Assembly: GCF_028290495.1 (NCBI RefSeq)
Contig: NZ_JAQGJT010000166.1
Location: 1-54,888, forward strand
Source of the DNA: Tardiphaga sp.
GTDB taxonomy: Bacteria > Pseudomonadota > Alphaproteobacteria > Rhizobiales > Xanthobacteraceae
Length of the DNA stretch: 54,888 bases
Reading direction: 5' to 3'
The notes below the pieces were generated by a model. That model had not been told where the DNA came from and did not search any database. It saw only the letters and a list, made by a program, of their open reading frames with translations. Shown in pieces: positions 42,739 through 50,419 of this stretch. A program made the position numbers and the translations under genes. Every line of letters starts with the position of its first letter. Position 1 is the stretch's first letter.

Positions 42739-43138
42739 TCTACATCGATATCGGTGGCCGCTGCTTTGCACGGCCGTTCTGGTGAGCGCTTTGACGGCTG
42801 GAGCGGTGGTGGTGTGGAAAGACCAGCAACAATCGCACAGCGTAGCGATTACTATGGCCGGCGGCGATCCAGCACGGGCTCCTGATATCATTCGCCGTTA
42901 TGGATGCGCCGGCTGCCACACCATTCCCGGCATACCCGGCGGTGATGGCAAGGTCGGTGGAGCGTTGTCGAATCTCAAGGGTCGCGTTTATGTCGGCGGT
43001 GTCGCCACCAACACAGCCGAAAATCTGATCGCCTGGATCGTTTCGCCCCAGACGTTCTCACCGCGCTCGGCGATGCCGGCTACCGGAATCTCGGAAGCTG
43101 AGGCGCGCGACGTGGCAACCTACTTATATGCTCAATGA
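42728..43138 (+). CDS. Membrane-anchored c-type cytochrome, last gene of the oxidase operon
   Basis: A 136-residue monohaem cytochrome c. An uncleaved or cleaved signal anchor (WPLLCTAVLVSALTAGAVVV) is followed by YGCAGCHTIPGIPGG, the CxxCH motif, and SAMPATGIS with the axial Met. The domain resembles the cytochrome c domain fused to subunit II. ATG at 42728 lies within the end of ctaG. Likely an electron carrier to the oxidase. It converges with the diheme cytochrome gene, with only 6 bp between stop codons. Confidence 0.85.
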   Translation: MRSSLHRYRWPLLCTAVLVSALTAGAVVVWKDQQQSHSVAITMAGGDPARAPDIIRRYGCAGCHTIPGIPGGDGKVGGALSNLKGRVYVGGVATNTAENLIAWIVSPQTFSPRSAMPATGISEAEARDVATYLYAQ

Positions 43139-43144
43139 GGCCGG

Positions 43145-44059
43145 TCATGGCGGCGGCGTCGGCCGCGTAGGAAGAGACTTGACGTATGCCGCAATGGCGT
43201 CACGGTCATCTTGAGGCAGCATCGCCGTATTGGTGACGACGTCGGTCATCGACGATCCGACGCGGCCATGGTTCGGTGTATTCCCCGTCTTGAACAACTC
43301 TGCGATTTCGGACTCGGTCCAGCCACCGATGCGGGCAGGGGTAATGTTCGGAAAGTACCCGACGCCTTCAGGATCCGGACCTCCTGCGAAACGCGTTTCA
43401 GGCTTGATACCCCCGAACACGTCCCTTGACGAGTGACACTCGGCACAATGGCCCAATGCCTCGACGAGATATCGCCCGCGGTTCCAAGGGTCGCCCCGGC
43501 CGGGATCGGGAATGATTGGCTGCCGGTCGAAGTACAGCATTTTCCAGAACCCGACGAACCGCCGGATGCGGAACAGCAGCTTGGGAGCATGGGGAGGGGC
43601 TTTGCCGGCAACTGCCGGCAACGTGCGCAGGAATGCCATGAGGTCGCGTACATCGGCCACGGTCATTTTTGCGTAGCTCGAATATGGAAACGAGGGATAG
43701 TAGTGCGTGCCCGTCGGAGACACACCACTTAGCAGGGCATTAGCAAGGTCTCTGGTTTGCCAGGACCCGATCCCGTCGATCTTGTCCGTTGATATGTTCG
43801 GAGGACGAAACGTTCCGTAGGGTGAAGCCAGAGCCAAACCGCCGCCCAGTCGAAGTCGGTCAGGTTGTCCAACCAGCGCGTGGCAGGAGGCACAATCGCC
43901 GGCAGCGAACACCAAACGTCCTCGGGCGACATCCCCCTCTTGGTCCAGGGCGGAATCGTCCTTTGAAAATGCCGGGCGCGGTTCAGTAACGGCCCAAGCG
44001 GCGGCTGCGGCGGCCGCGCATATGACAACAACAATGACCAATAGTCCGCGGGCGCGCAT
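43145..44059 (-). CDS. Diheme cytochrome c (dehydrogenase electron-transfer subunit type)
   Basis: A 304-residue protein with an N-terminal hydrophobic signal anchor (GLLVIVVVICAAAAAAAWAV) and two cytochrome c domains: GDCASCHALVG with Met in YAKMTVADV region, and GHCAECHSSRDVFGG with the second domain ending AAYVKSLPTRP. It resembles the cytochrome subunits of membrane alcohol, gluconate or aldose dehydrogenases, which pass electrons to quinone or oxidase; no such dehydrogenase catalytic subunit adjoins it. ATG at 44059 is chosen because AAGAAGACGG precedes it and the promoter -10 (44091-44088) is too near to the longer starts at 44080 and 44101. Convergent with the oxidase operon. Confidence 0.85.
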   Translation of the reverse strand: MRARGLLVIVVVICAAAAAAAWAVTEPRPAFSKDDSALDQEGDVARGRLVFAAGDCASCHALVGQPDRLRLGGGLALASPYGTFRPPNISTDKIDGIGSWQTRDLANALLSGVSPTGTHYYPSFPYSSYAKMTVADVRDLMAFLRTLPAVAGKAPPHAPKLLFRIRRFVGFWKMLYFDRQPIIPDPGRGDPWNRGRYLVEALGHCAECHSSRDVFGGIKPETRFAGGPDPEGVGYFPNITPARIGGWTESEIAELFKTGNTPNHGRVGSSMTDVVTNTAMLPQDDRDAIAAYVKSLPTRPTPPP

Positions 44060-44087
44060 CCGTTTCCGTCTTCTTTTCATTCTTTCA

Positions 44088-44112
44088 AATGGTCCTGGCA
44101 TCGATCCGTTCC
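44088..44112 (-). promoter_or_regulatory. EcfG-type promoter of the diheme cytochrome gene
   Basis: On the minus strand GGAAC (44112-44108), 16-nt spacer, CATT (44091-44088), 28 nt before the chosen start at 44059. It is back-to-back with the promoter at 44142. Confidence 0.55.
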
Positions 44113-44141
44113 ATCGCCGGGACAGAACAGCGTCAGCCGAA

Positions 44142-44166
44142 GGAACCGGAGCCAAATTATGCTGTT
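44142..44166 (+). promoter_or_regulatory. EcfG-type promoter of the small secreted protein gene
   Basis: GGAAC (44142-44146), 16-nt spacer, TGTT (44163-44166), 25 nt before the start codon at 44192. Confidence 0.6.
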
Positions 44167-44191
44167 GTCGTGTGAACGAAAGGACTGAAAG

Positions 44192-44479
44192 ATGAATTTC
44201 AAGACCGGACTGATCGCAACCCTAATAGTATTTGGTAGCACTGCGGCAATGGCGCAGAGCGGGGTCCCGAGCGGGCGCGGATCGACGACAGGAGATCCGG
44301 CGGCCAGCTCCGCCAATCCGGCAACGGCGCCAACAACCACGACGGGATCAAACGCGAGCGGAAGTGGAACATCGACCTCCGGCGGCCGAGATGACAATGG
44401 GGATCAGGGCAGAGATAAGATGCCGGAAAGCAACGCTGGCGTCCGTCCGCAGGACCAGCAACAAAAGCCGCCAAAGTAG
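44192..44479 (+). CDS. Small secreted, disordered Ser/Thr/Gly-rich protein
   Basis: A 95-residue protein with a clear signal peptide (MNFKTGLIATLIVFGSTAAM-AQ). The mature part is low complexity: Ser/Thr/Gly/Pro-rich (TTTTGSNASGSGTSTSGG), then charged (DDNGDQGRDKMPES), with no cysteine and no predicted fold. Function unknown; such proteins are frequent among rhizobial stress genes. AAAGGACTGAAAG precedes the ATG. It has its own stress-type promoter. Confidence 0.75.
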   Translation: MNFKTGLIATLIVFGSTAAMAQSGVPSGRGSTTGDPAASSANPATAPTTTTGSNASGSGTSTSGGRDDNGDQGRDKMPESNAGVRPQDQQQKPPK

Positions 44480-44664
44480 ATTGCGGGCTCACGATCCGGT
44501 CCGCAATCCTGCAAAGCCAATGATGCAGCAACAGTTGCCGAGGTGCAGCTGCTCTGACGGTTCTGACCCCGAATGATCCTCTCATAACGTGGGGAGCCTC
44601 TCATAAGAGGGCCTCCACAACGCGCCCCTCTCAGGTTGGCTGATATACGATCAGTACGGATCAA
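44480..44664. other. Repeated CCTCTCATAA motif, no gene
   Basis: CCTCTCATAA occurs twice within 44578-44607, the second forming the palindrome CCTCTCATAAGAGG. A third CCTCTCA follows near 44630. The hairpin could terminate the secreted-protein transcript, but no T-run follows. Confidence 0.35.
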
Positions 44665-44952
44665 CTACCGCGGGCCCCATGACGCTGTTGTTGTCGGTCC
44701 GACGAACATTGCCCTCACTGGAAGATAGCGCGATGCTTTGGAGCCGGCCGCTCCATTGGCCACTATTTGGTTATGCCGGAATTGTATTGCACCCGTAGTA
44801 CCAGACTTCATCATGAAGTCGGCAGCCCCCACATTGCCTTCGTTGGACGCTCCCGGAGCGGCCTAGGCTTGTGATTGAGTCGAAGCGATCGATGTTGCTC
44901 CGAACAATAAGGTGCTGACGAGAGTCGAGACTGTAAGCGTGGATCGGATAAT
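44665..44952 (-). pseudogene. Small secreted protein with lost start codon and a nonsense codon after the signal peptide
   Basis: The minus strand reads a signal-peptide-like segment (STLVSTLLFGATSIASTQSQ), then Ala-TAG, and continues open in the same frame as AAPGASNEGNVGAADFMMKS ... AMFVGPTTTASWGPR-stop. An AGGGGA ribosome-site-like sequence lies in place upstream, but no ATG, GTG or TTG follows; ATT (44952) or ATC would have to serve. The mature part is neutral and Ala/Gly-rich. Two separate lesions indicate a recently inactivated exported protein. Confidence 0.45.
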
Positions 44953-44961
44953 TGATCCCCT

Positions 44962-45228
44962 TCAGTTCAGGATGCGTCCCTCAAACGTCTCCTCGCGTTC
45001 CTCATAGAGTGGAAATATGCCAGCGCCGAGTAATCCGGCGCCGGGACAGTTCGGGTGCCAAGCAACCGACGAACTGGCAAGGCTGCTGTTGGCCCATTTG
45101 GCTGCGTCGGTTTTCATCGGGTCGATATTGTCGCACTCCAAGCAAACCAGGCTCGTTCGACCCGTTCTGTCGTTCATTGTGATCAATCTTTTCCTGCATG
45201 TAAGACAGCGACTCTGATCCGTGGGCAT
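44962..45228 (-). CDS. Small putative zinc-ribbon-like protein
   Basis: An 88-residue protein with two CxxC pairs, CLTCRKR and CLECDNID, spaced about 18 residues apart, as in small zinc-binding domains. The stretch ECDNIDPMKTDAAKWANSSLA resembles small rhizobial proteins that normally end a few residues later, so the last 35 residues (from about SSVAWHPNCPG) may be read through a lost stop or frameshift. Function unknown. No ribosome site is evident before the ATG. Confidence 0.5.
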   Translation of the reverse strand: MPTDQSRCLTCRKRLITMNDRTGRTSLVCLECDNIDPMKTDAAKWANSSLASSSVAWHPNCPGAGLLGAGIFPLYEEREETFEGRILN

Positions 45229-45443
45229 CTATCTCAATTTTAAGGCAGCGACACCTGCTCGGTGTCAAAATCCCAAAAGGCCAACGAGCGGACCATAGCC
45301 TCTCCGCCGTTCGGTGAACTATCATCTGATAGACTGCCGCCTTGGACTTGGGCATGAAAGATGGACAGCTCTTCCCCCAGGCGAACCAGGGGTTCGCTAC
45401 AAGCGGCGGACGCGATTGAAACTCCCAAAGCATCGCATCGTCT

Positions 45444-45468
45444 GGAACCAACGGCAAATCCAGCGGTT
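45444..45468 (+). promoter_or_regulatory. EcfG-type promoter of the DUF3618 operon
   Basis: GGAAC (45444-45448), 16-nt spacer, GGTT (45465-45468), 33 nt before the start codon at 45502. Confidence 0.65.
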
Positions 45469-45501
45469 CAGCCTCCACGTATAACGTCGCGGAGGATTGC
45501 C

Positions 45502-46686
45502 ATGGCCCAAACTGACACCCGCTCATTGCAGCAGATCAAGCGCGAGACCGAGGCGACGCGGGCAGGCCTGACCGACACCATCGAGCAACTGAAAACCAGC
45601 GTCACGGAGACGGCCAGCGATATTCGCCACCGCATCAGGCCTGAGGTCATCAAGGCCGAGGTCTCCGACTACATCAAGACGCGCGGTGAACAGTTGATGA
45701 GCGATGTCACAGCCGCCGCCCGGCGAAACCCGATGCAGGCAGTGGCCGTCGGAGCGAGCGTTGCGTATCCGCTTCTCAGGCTGGCGCGAGCGATACCGAT
45801 GCCGGTTTTGATGGTTGGTGCCGGCCTGTTCTTGGCGGGTTCCAAGAGCGGCCAAGCGGTCACGCAGAAGGCATCCGACGTCGCCGCCGATGTGTCCGGT
45901 CAGGTGATGCGACAGGCGCGCAATTTGGGTGATCAACTGCAGGAATCGGCCTCGGCCACCAACGCTTATGCGGGGGATCAGCTTGATCGCGTAACGGCGG
46001 CCGTCTCGGCAGGGAGGGAGCAAGTGAAGGAAAGCGCCGACGATACCGGCGCTGCGATAGCCTCCGGTTCAAAAAGGCTCAGGGATGGCGTTGAATCTGC
46101 GGGGGGTGCCCTTTCCGAGCGCGCTAGCGGGCTCAAGAACGACGGCCTACGGATGGCCGGCTCCGCAGCCGCGACCGTGCAGGATTTGGCTGCCGGTGCG
46201 ACGGCTGCGGGTCGCAGCGCGATCAGTAACTTAGCGGACAGCGGATTAGATGCTGCGCGCGCGGTCAGACACAAGGCGTCTGATGCTTCCGATCGGGCAA
46301 GGCAGACCGTCTTGCAAACCATCGAACGAAACTCTCTGCTGGTGGCTGGTTTCGGTTTGCTGGTCGGCGGTTTGATTGCCAGCGCGTTGCCACGTTCTGA
46401 TTTCGAGGATGACCTGGTAGGCGATACCAGTTCCGCCGCGAAGCGCCGGGCGCAGGCCATGGCAGCCAAGGGCTTCGAAACAGCAAAGGCCGCGGCGGGC
46501 GATATCTACGATGAAGCCGCCCGCCAGGCGGAAGCCGAAGGCCTGACGGCCGATGGTCTCGGAAAGGCCGCACAGGATATCACGCAGCGCGTCCGCCGCG
46601 TCGCCGAAGCCGCCGTTACCACTGCCTTTGAACCTTCCGAACAAGATCATCAACCCAACGCGCACGGAGACCACGACCATGGCTGA
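45502..46686 (+). CDS. DUF3618 membrane protein
   Basis: A 394-residue protein. The N-terminal DUF3618 domain (SLQQIKRETEATRAGLTDTI EQLK) is diagnostic, followed by RRNPMQAVAVGASVAYPLLR and a hydrophobic segment (IPMPVLMVGAGLFLAGSKS). A long Ala-rich amphipathic region (residues about 130-290) of apolipoprotein-like 11-mers (KASDVAADVSGQVMRQA) precedes a second hydrophobic helix (SLLVAGFGLLVGGLIASALP) and a His-rich end (HGDHDHG). It probably coats or tethers to the inner membrane. GGAGG at 45491 fixes the start. It overlaps the next gene by 8 nt and has a stress-type promoter. Confidence 0.82.
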   Translation: MAQTDTRSLQQIKRETEATRAGLTDTIEQLKTSVTETASDIRHRIRPEVIKAEVSDYIKTRGEQLMSDVTAAARRNPMQAVAVGASVAYPLLRLARAIPMPVLMVGAGLFLAGSKSGQAVTQKASDVAADVSGQVMRQARNLGDQLQESASATNAYAGDQLDRVTAAVSAGREQVKESADDTGAAIASGSKRLRDGVESAGGALSERASGLKNDGLRMAGSAAATVQDLAAGATAAGRSAISNLADSGLDAARAVRHKASDASDRARQTVLQTIERNSLLVAGFGLLVGGLIASALPRSDFEDDLVGDTSSAAKRRAQAMAAKGFETAKAAAGDIYDEAARQAEAEGLTADGLGKAAQDITQRVRRVAEAAVTTAFEPSEQDHQPNAHGDHDHG

Positions 46687-47323
46687 CCAAACCTTCAGGA
46701 GTGATCAAGGCAAGACCGGCTCATCGCATGGTTTCGAAACGGCGGCGACCGCGGCAAAGAGCGTGACAGAGCAGGCGGCTAGCGCAAGTCGTGAGATCAA
46801 GGAAAAGGCGCTCGGTCTGGCTTCGGCGTCATCGGAAGCGATCCAGGATCAAGCTTCGGACTTCGTCGACGCCGCCAAGGACGTCGCGGCCCAGGCTACT
46901 GACAAGTTCAAAGAGGCCGTTGACGGTCAAAAAACAGCGGGTGCGGATTATGTGGGCAGTCTTGCCGATACGATCCGTCGCGCTGCTGGAGAATTCGACA
47001 GTGATCTCCCGATCGCCGGCACGTATATCCGCAAGGCGGCATCGCAGGTCGAAGGTGTGGCCGATACAATCAGGGCTGGCAACTTCAATGATCTGGTGCG
47101 GGGGGCTCAATCCTTCGCGCGCCGGCAACCGACTGCTTTTCTCGGGATAGCTGTGCTCGCCGGCTTCGGCGTCGTACGTTTCCTGAAGAGTTCGGCAAAC
47201 GACGCCGAGGGTGCGACCGACACCGGCGCATCCAACTCACGGCGGGGCAGCGCCAGCAAATATTCAGGCGCCGCCGGCAACAGTTCGCAGGATACGGGGT
47301 ATCGCGATGAATTCACCAAGTAA
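46679..47323 (+). CDS. Apolipoprotein-like / DUF883-like membrane-associated protein
   Basis: A 214-residue protein dominated by Ala/Lys/Asp/Glu amphipathic helix (SVTEQAASASREIKEKALGL, DFVDAAKDVAAQATDKFKEA), one glycine-rich region and a single hydrophobic C-terminal segment (PTAFLGIAVLAGFGVVRFL) like the anchor of YqjD/ElaB (DUF883) proteins. The final 40 residues are polar and disordered. Function unknown; YqjD-like proteins bind ribosomes at the membrane in stationary phase, but that is only analogy. Starts 8 nt inside the previous gene and ends 17 nt inside the next. Confidence 0.72.
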   Translation: MADQTFRSDQGKTGSSHGFETAATAAKSVTEQAASASREIKEKALGLASASSEAIQDQASDFVDAAKDVAAQATDKFKEAVDGQKTAGADYVGSLADTIRRAAGEFDSDLPIAGTYIRKAASQVEGVADTIRAGNFNDLVRGAQSFARRQPTAFLGIAVLAGFGVVRFLKSSANDAEGATDTGASNSRRGSASKYSGAAGNSSQDTGYRDEFTK

Positions 47324-47699
47324 CCGCTCGATACCAGAGCTTTTTAGTGACGCGGTCGGTCAACTGGCCAAGCTGATCGGCAACGAGTTCGATCTGGCGC
47401 GCGCCGAACTTTCGGATAAGGCAAATCAGGCGGGCCGGGCGGCGGCGATCATCGGCGCAGGAGCCGTGTTCCTAATCCCGGCGCTAGTGATGCTGCTGTT
47501 CGCAGCCGCCGCAGCGTTGATGCATGCCGGACTTTCCGATCCGGTTGCTTATTTGATAACTGGCGTCGGCGCGGCGGTAGTCTCGGCAGCTCTCATCGCA
47601 ACCGGCTTAAGCCGGCTTTCCGGCGATGCTCTCAAGCCGACGGTGACGCTTGATCAGGTGCAGCGCGACAAGGTCGCGGCAAAGGAGATGGTGCGATGA
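47307..47699 (+). CDS. Phage-holin-superfamily III (DUF1469/YqjE-like) membrane protein
   Basis: A 130-residue protein: SIPELFSDAVGQLAKLIGNE, then FDLARAELSDKANQAGRAAA is a cytosolic amphipathic stretch, followed by two membrane helices (IIGAGAVFLIPALVMLLFAA and PVAYLITGVGAAVVSAALIA) separated by a short loop. This is the layout of the YqjE/holin-like superfamily III, which in enterobacteria is encoded next to YqjD. The pairing here with a YqjD-like gene upstream supports both assignments. It overlaps the previous gene by 17 nt and the next by 4 nt. Confidence 0.8.
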   Translation: MNSPSNRSIPELFSDAVGQLAKLIGNEFDLARAELSDKANQAGRAAAIIGAGAVFLIPALVMLLFAAAAALMHAGLSDPVAYLITGVGAAVVSAALIATGLSRLSGDALKPTVTLDQVQRDKVAAKEMVR

Positions 47700-48433
47700 A
47701 CAACGTTTCGGAAGCAGGTTCAGACTTCATCCGGGATCTTGGCGATGCTGTGCGCAAGAACCCGGTCTCCGCGGCGTTGATCGGAATGGGCATGCTGTGG
47801 CTCTTTTCAGGCAGCAAATCTGCGGCAAAGGCCGGTGAATACGTGCGCAAGGGCATGGATCGCGTCCCGGATGCGTTCGAGGGCGCGCGATCGGCACTGC
47901 AATCCGGCGCCGGCACAGTCGGCGAACGGGCGGCTTCCGTGACGGGCGCCATGACCGACGGAGTGGCGGATACCCTGGGTAGCGCAGCCCATCATGGGCG
48001 GGAGTATGCCGACACAGCCTCAGGCTATATCGCCTCGATTCCCGAGACGGGAATGGACGCCCTCGGCGCAATTCGTTCAAATCTTTCCGAGGTGTTCCGG
48101 GCTCAACCATTGGCGCTGGGAGCGATCGGCGTTGCGATCGGCGTTGGCATCGCCGTGGCGTTGCCGGCGAGCGAACTGGAATCAGACTACCTGGGCGACG
48201 CCAGCGAAGCCGCTAAGACAAAAGCCTCCGAATTCGCGGCCAAACAGACCGGTCGCCTGGCGACAGCCGCGGGAGACGTGCTCGAAGCTGTCACCGACGA
48301 GGCTCAGAGGCAAGGCTTGACGCTTGAGAGCGCAAAATCCGCCGCTGGTGACATCTCAGCCAAGGTCGGACGGGTAGTGGACGCGGCAGGTAAGGGCATA
48401 TCATCGGATCGAGCGTCCTTCTCGAAGCCGTAG
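47696..48433 (+). CDS. Ala/Gly-rich membrane-associated protein, last gene of the DUF3618 operon
   Basis: A 245-residue protein. It opens FIRDLGDAVRKNPVSAALIG, then MGMLWLFSG (short hydrophobic segment), has a central amphipathic Ala/Gly region, a second hydrophobic segment (QPLALGAIGVAIGVGIAVAL), and a tail VTDEAQRQGLTLESAKSAAG that closely parallels the tail of the DUF3618 protein (ARQAEAEGLTADGLGKAAQD). LPASELESDYLGD also parallels LPRSDFEDDLVGD there. The first and last genes of the operon therefore share a C-terminal half and probably arose by duplication. Function unknown. Confidence 0.72.
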   Translation: MNNVSEAGSDFIRDLGDAVRKNPVSAALIGMGMLWLFSGSKSAAKAGEYVRKGMDRVPDAFEGARSALQSGAGTVGERAASVTGAMTDGVADTLGSAAHHGREYADTASGYIASIPETGMDALGAIRSNLSEVFRAQPLALGAIGVAIGVGIAVALPASELESDYLGDASEAAKTKASEFAAKQTGRLATAAGDVLEAVTDEAQRQGLTLESAKSAAGDISAKVGRVVDAAGKGISSDRASFSKP

Positions 48434-48979
48434 GGTCGTTCGCTTGAGGCTTTTGGCATGACACGGAGGCAGCAGCCTGGCTGATCTTGTGTGCAGCTCC
48501 GCTATTGGTCGTCTATATCGGCGGAGTGCGGTGAAGTCGACGTTCACCTCAAAATGTCCTACTCGCGGTCTTCAGTTACTGGTATGGTGTAACGATCTTC
48601 GGCTGAGAGAGCCCGTTCGACCGTGTTCAATGACCGTTCGCGAACATGCACGAAAATGAGCCGCTGTGCTTTGGGGAGCACCGCGGTTTAAGAACGAGGA
48701 AACCCAGACGCAAAGCCGCGAGGGCCCGCAAAAGGGTTTGCAAGAACAGACATCTCACCCGTCGCCAACACCCGCTTGTGCGGATCGTTCCTGATTGGCG
48801 GGATTGAACTTCACCCGAGCACAGCGCGATCTTAAAGCATGGTGGCAGACGAAGACCCGACGAAATGAAATAATCTACGTCATTTTCCCTTTTGCTTATT
48901 TCACGGAGCCCAGGCGGCAAATCCACCGGGCTTTGGTTCGAGGATCACGCGACGTCGGGGGAAGCTTCTGCGTCCGGCC
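48434..48979. other. No gene seen
   Basis: About 545 bases between the DUF3618 operon and the DUF4142 stop. The frame at 48627-48926 on the minus strand has no ribosome site or recognisable motif. No convincing terminator was found after 48433. Confidence 0.45.
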
Positions 48980-49519
48980 TCACTTGCGATTTTTGTCCAT
49001 GTCCTGCGCCATCTCAAGATGGTGCTGCAAAGCCGGCAAGGTCTTGCCCGCCCAGTCCTTCAACTTGGAATCTTCGCCGCCCTTGGCGTAGCGTTCGAAC
49101 AACGAGACCGCATCCTTGTGCGCACTGACCTGCATGGGATCGAATTCAGAAGCGAAGTTTTCAGGCTTTGCGTCGCGCAGCTTGTCGAGCTTCTTTTGCG
49201 ATGCATCGTCAAGTGCCGTTGGAATCGCGGTTTTCATGTCGCCCGAGACCATGCTCTTGAGCTCGGTACTCGTTTTCGTGTGATCGGCGACCATTTGCCC
49301 GGCAAATGTCTTTTCGGTCGCATTGCCCTTTTGCTGCGCGAGTTTGCTCGACTCGATTTCCAGCATGTCGCTCATCGCCGCCTCCTTGATGAAGTCGGCC
49401 GTTTTTGGAGCAATGCCCAGCGTCGAATTGACGCCAGTCTTTTCGCCCACGGACTGAGCGAGCGCCGAAGATGACAGAAAGGCTGCGCTTAGGGCCAAGA
49501 TGGCTAATGAGCGATACAT
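48980..49519 (-). CDS. DUF4142 periplasmic protein
   Basis: A 179-residue DUF4142 protein: signal peptide (YRSLAILALSAAFLSSSALA-Q), then a ferritin-like helical bundle with KTADFIKEAAMSDMLEIESS, ADHTKTSTELKSMVSG and SLFERYAKGGEDSKLKDWAG, ending LPALQHHLEMAQDM, the family signature. It should be periplasmic; the function is not established, though relatives are induced by stress. The upstream promoter is of EcfG type. Confidence 0.9.
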   Translation of the reverse strand: MYRSLAILALSAAFLSSSALAQSVGEKTGVNSTLGIAPKTADFIKEAAMSDMLEIESSKLAQQKGNATEKTFAGQMVADHTKTSTELKSMVSGDMKTAIPTALDDASQKKLDKLRDAKPENFASEFDPMQVSAHKDAVSLFERYAKGGEDSKLKDWAGKTLPALQHHLEMAQDMDKNRK

Positions 49520-49568
49520 GGGTGTTTTCCTCAGTTAAAATTGGCCGATTGGACATTTCCTCCGTCCT

Positions 49569-49593
49569 AACATGAATTTGTGTCGAAGGTTCC
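49569..49593 (-). promoter_or_regulatory. EcfG-type promoter of the DUF4142 gene
   Basis: On the minus strand GGAAC (49593-49589), 16-nt spacer, TGTT (49572-49569), 49 nt before the start codon. Confidence 0.6.
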
Positions 49594-49709
49594 AATCCTT
49601 GCCCGGCTTTGTAGGACACGGCCTCATCGTTTCATTGGAGGACCGCATTGGCCCTCTAGAGATTGGTTGCTGGCTTAGCGTGGGAAGCGAGAAGCTAACT
49701 GAGGCGGTG

Positions 49710-49865
49710 CTATATCCGGCGCTGGTTCTCAGCCGATTCGGACAACTTGAGCCACTCCTCAGCGATCCGCAGCCACGCCTCCTTGTCGAGCGGGCTTGCA
49801 ACGCGGGCCGCGTGTTCTCTGGCTTCCTCGGCTTGCTTGCGGAATCGGGCGGCATCGTCTGACAT
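49710..49865 (-). CDS. Small helical protein, 51 residues (RKQAEEAREHAARV family)
   Basis: MSDDAARFRKQAEEAREHAA, then SPLDKEAWLRIAEEWLKLSE and SAENQRRI. This is a very common small Bradyrhizobium family with two amphipathic helices, intracellular, function unknown. The longer frame (to 49979) is rejected because the family starts at MSDD. It has no evident stress promoter. Confidence 0.75.
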   Translation of the reverse strand: MSDDAARFRKQAEEAREHAARVASPLDKEAWLRIAEEWLKLSESAENQRRI

Positions 49866-50143
49866 GCCAGCTAGCATACAGAACCCACGAAATTTGCCAA
49901 CTGAGGCGGCTTTACGATCGGCCTTACTGTGTGAGCCTGTGGCCGCCGCGCTCCTTATGGGGAACCTGGCGTTCGTCAACGAAGCTGGCGGGCTTCAAAG
50001 TTCTTGCCTCATGAGCAGGCCGCCGTCTGCAGTTGCCGATCGTCGGTTCGTTGCGTTCGCTCATCTTTCAAAAAATTCGAGGCTCGTTCGCGAGACTGTT
50101 GTGCATCATGCTGCGCGCGATCTGTGTGTCGCATTTCTCTCCA

Positions 50144-50168
50144 GGAACCAAAGTTCAAGCGCTGCATT
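50144..50168 (+). promoter_or_regulatory. EcfG-type promoter in front of a candidate small RNA
   Basis: GGAAC (50144-50148), 16-nt spacer, CATT (50165-50168). No start codon with a ribosome site follows; a strong terminator comes about 50 nt later. Confidence 0.5.
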
Positions 50169-50174
50169 GGTATC

Positions 50175-50245
50175 ACGTCTTCCAGAAGGGCGCCCGGTGG
50201 GAAGCCGGAAGACACTTTGCCTCTGCGATGCAGAGGCTTTTTCTT
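50175..50245 (+). ncRNA. Candidate stress-induced small RNA (about 70 nt)
   Basis: The segment between the promoter at 50144-50168 and the terminator ending near 50245 can fold into two hairpins: a perfect 7-bp stem GTCTTCC (50177-50183) / GGAAGAC (50207-50213) enclosing a GGGCGCCC palindrome, then the 8-bp terminator stem at 50219-50237 with a U-run. It contains no sensible reading frame. Size, promoter-to-terminator spacing and structure fit a free-standing small RNA of the general stress response, analogous to GsrN of Caulobacter. Expression and exact ends are inferred. A leader of the downstream 37-residue frame is the alternative. Confidence 0.5.
50219..50242 (+). terminator. Rho-independent terminator
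   Basis: Perfect 8-bp stem GCCTCTGC / GCAGAGGC with the loop GAT, followed by TTTTTCTTT. One of the strongest terminators in the window, and not preceded by a protein gene on this strand. Confidence 0.85.
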
Positions 50246-50261
50246 TGGGCGCTTGAACCAA

Positions 50262-50375
50262 ATGGCACAGCCGCAGGCACCAGACTTTGACCGAGACGAA
50301 GTGATTGTCAGCACGCTGATCGCATTCTGCATCGGCAACTTCACACTTGAGACGATTTATCGACTGTTTGGATAA
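50262..50375 (+). CDS. Possible 37-residue small protein
   Basis: MAQPQAPDFDRDEVIVSTLI, then AFCIGNFTLETIYRLFG-stop. It has a charged start and a moderately hydrophobic end that could form a short membrane or amphipathic helix. G/C third positions are moderate. There is no ribosome site and it sits 20 nt after a strong terminator, so evidence for translation is weak. Confidence 0.3.
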   Translation: MAQPQAPDFDRDEVIVSTLIAFCIGNFTLETIYRLFG

Positions 50376-50419
50376 CGCGAACAAATGACTGTCGTCATGC
50401 GCGTCGGGTGGGGTTCAGA

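Noticed and set aside
48627..48926. 99-codon minus-strand frame
   Set aside because: No ribosome site, no motif, atypical codon use; not supported as a gene.
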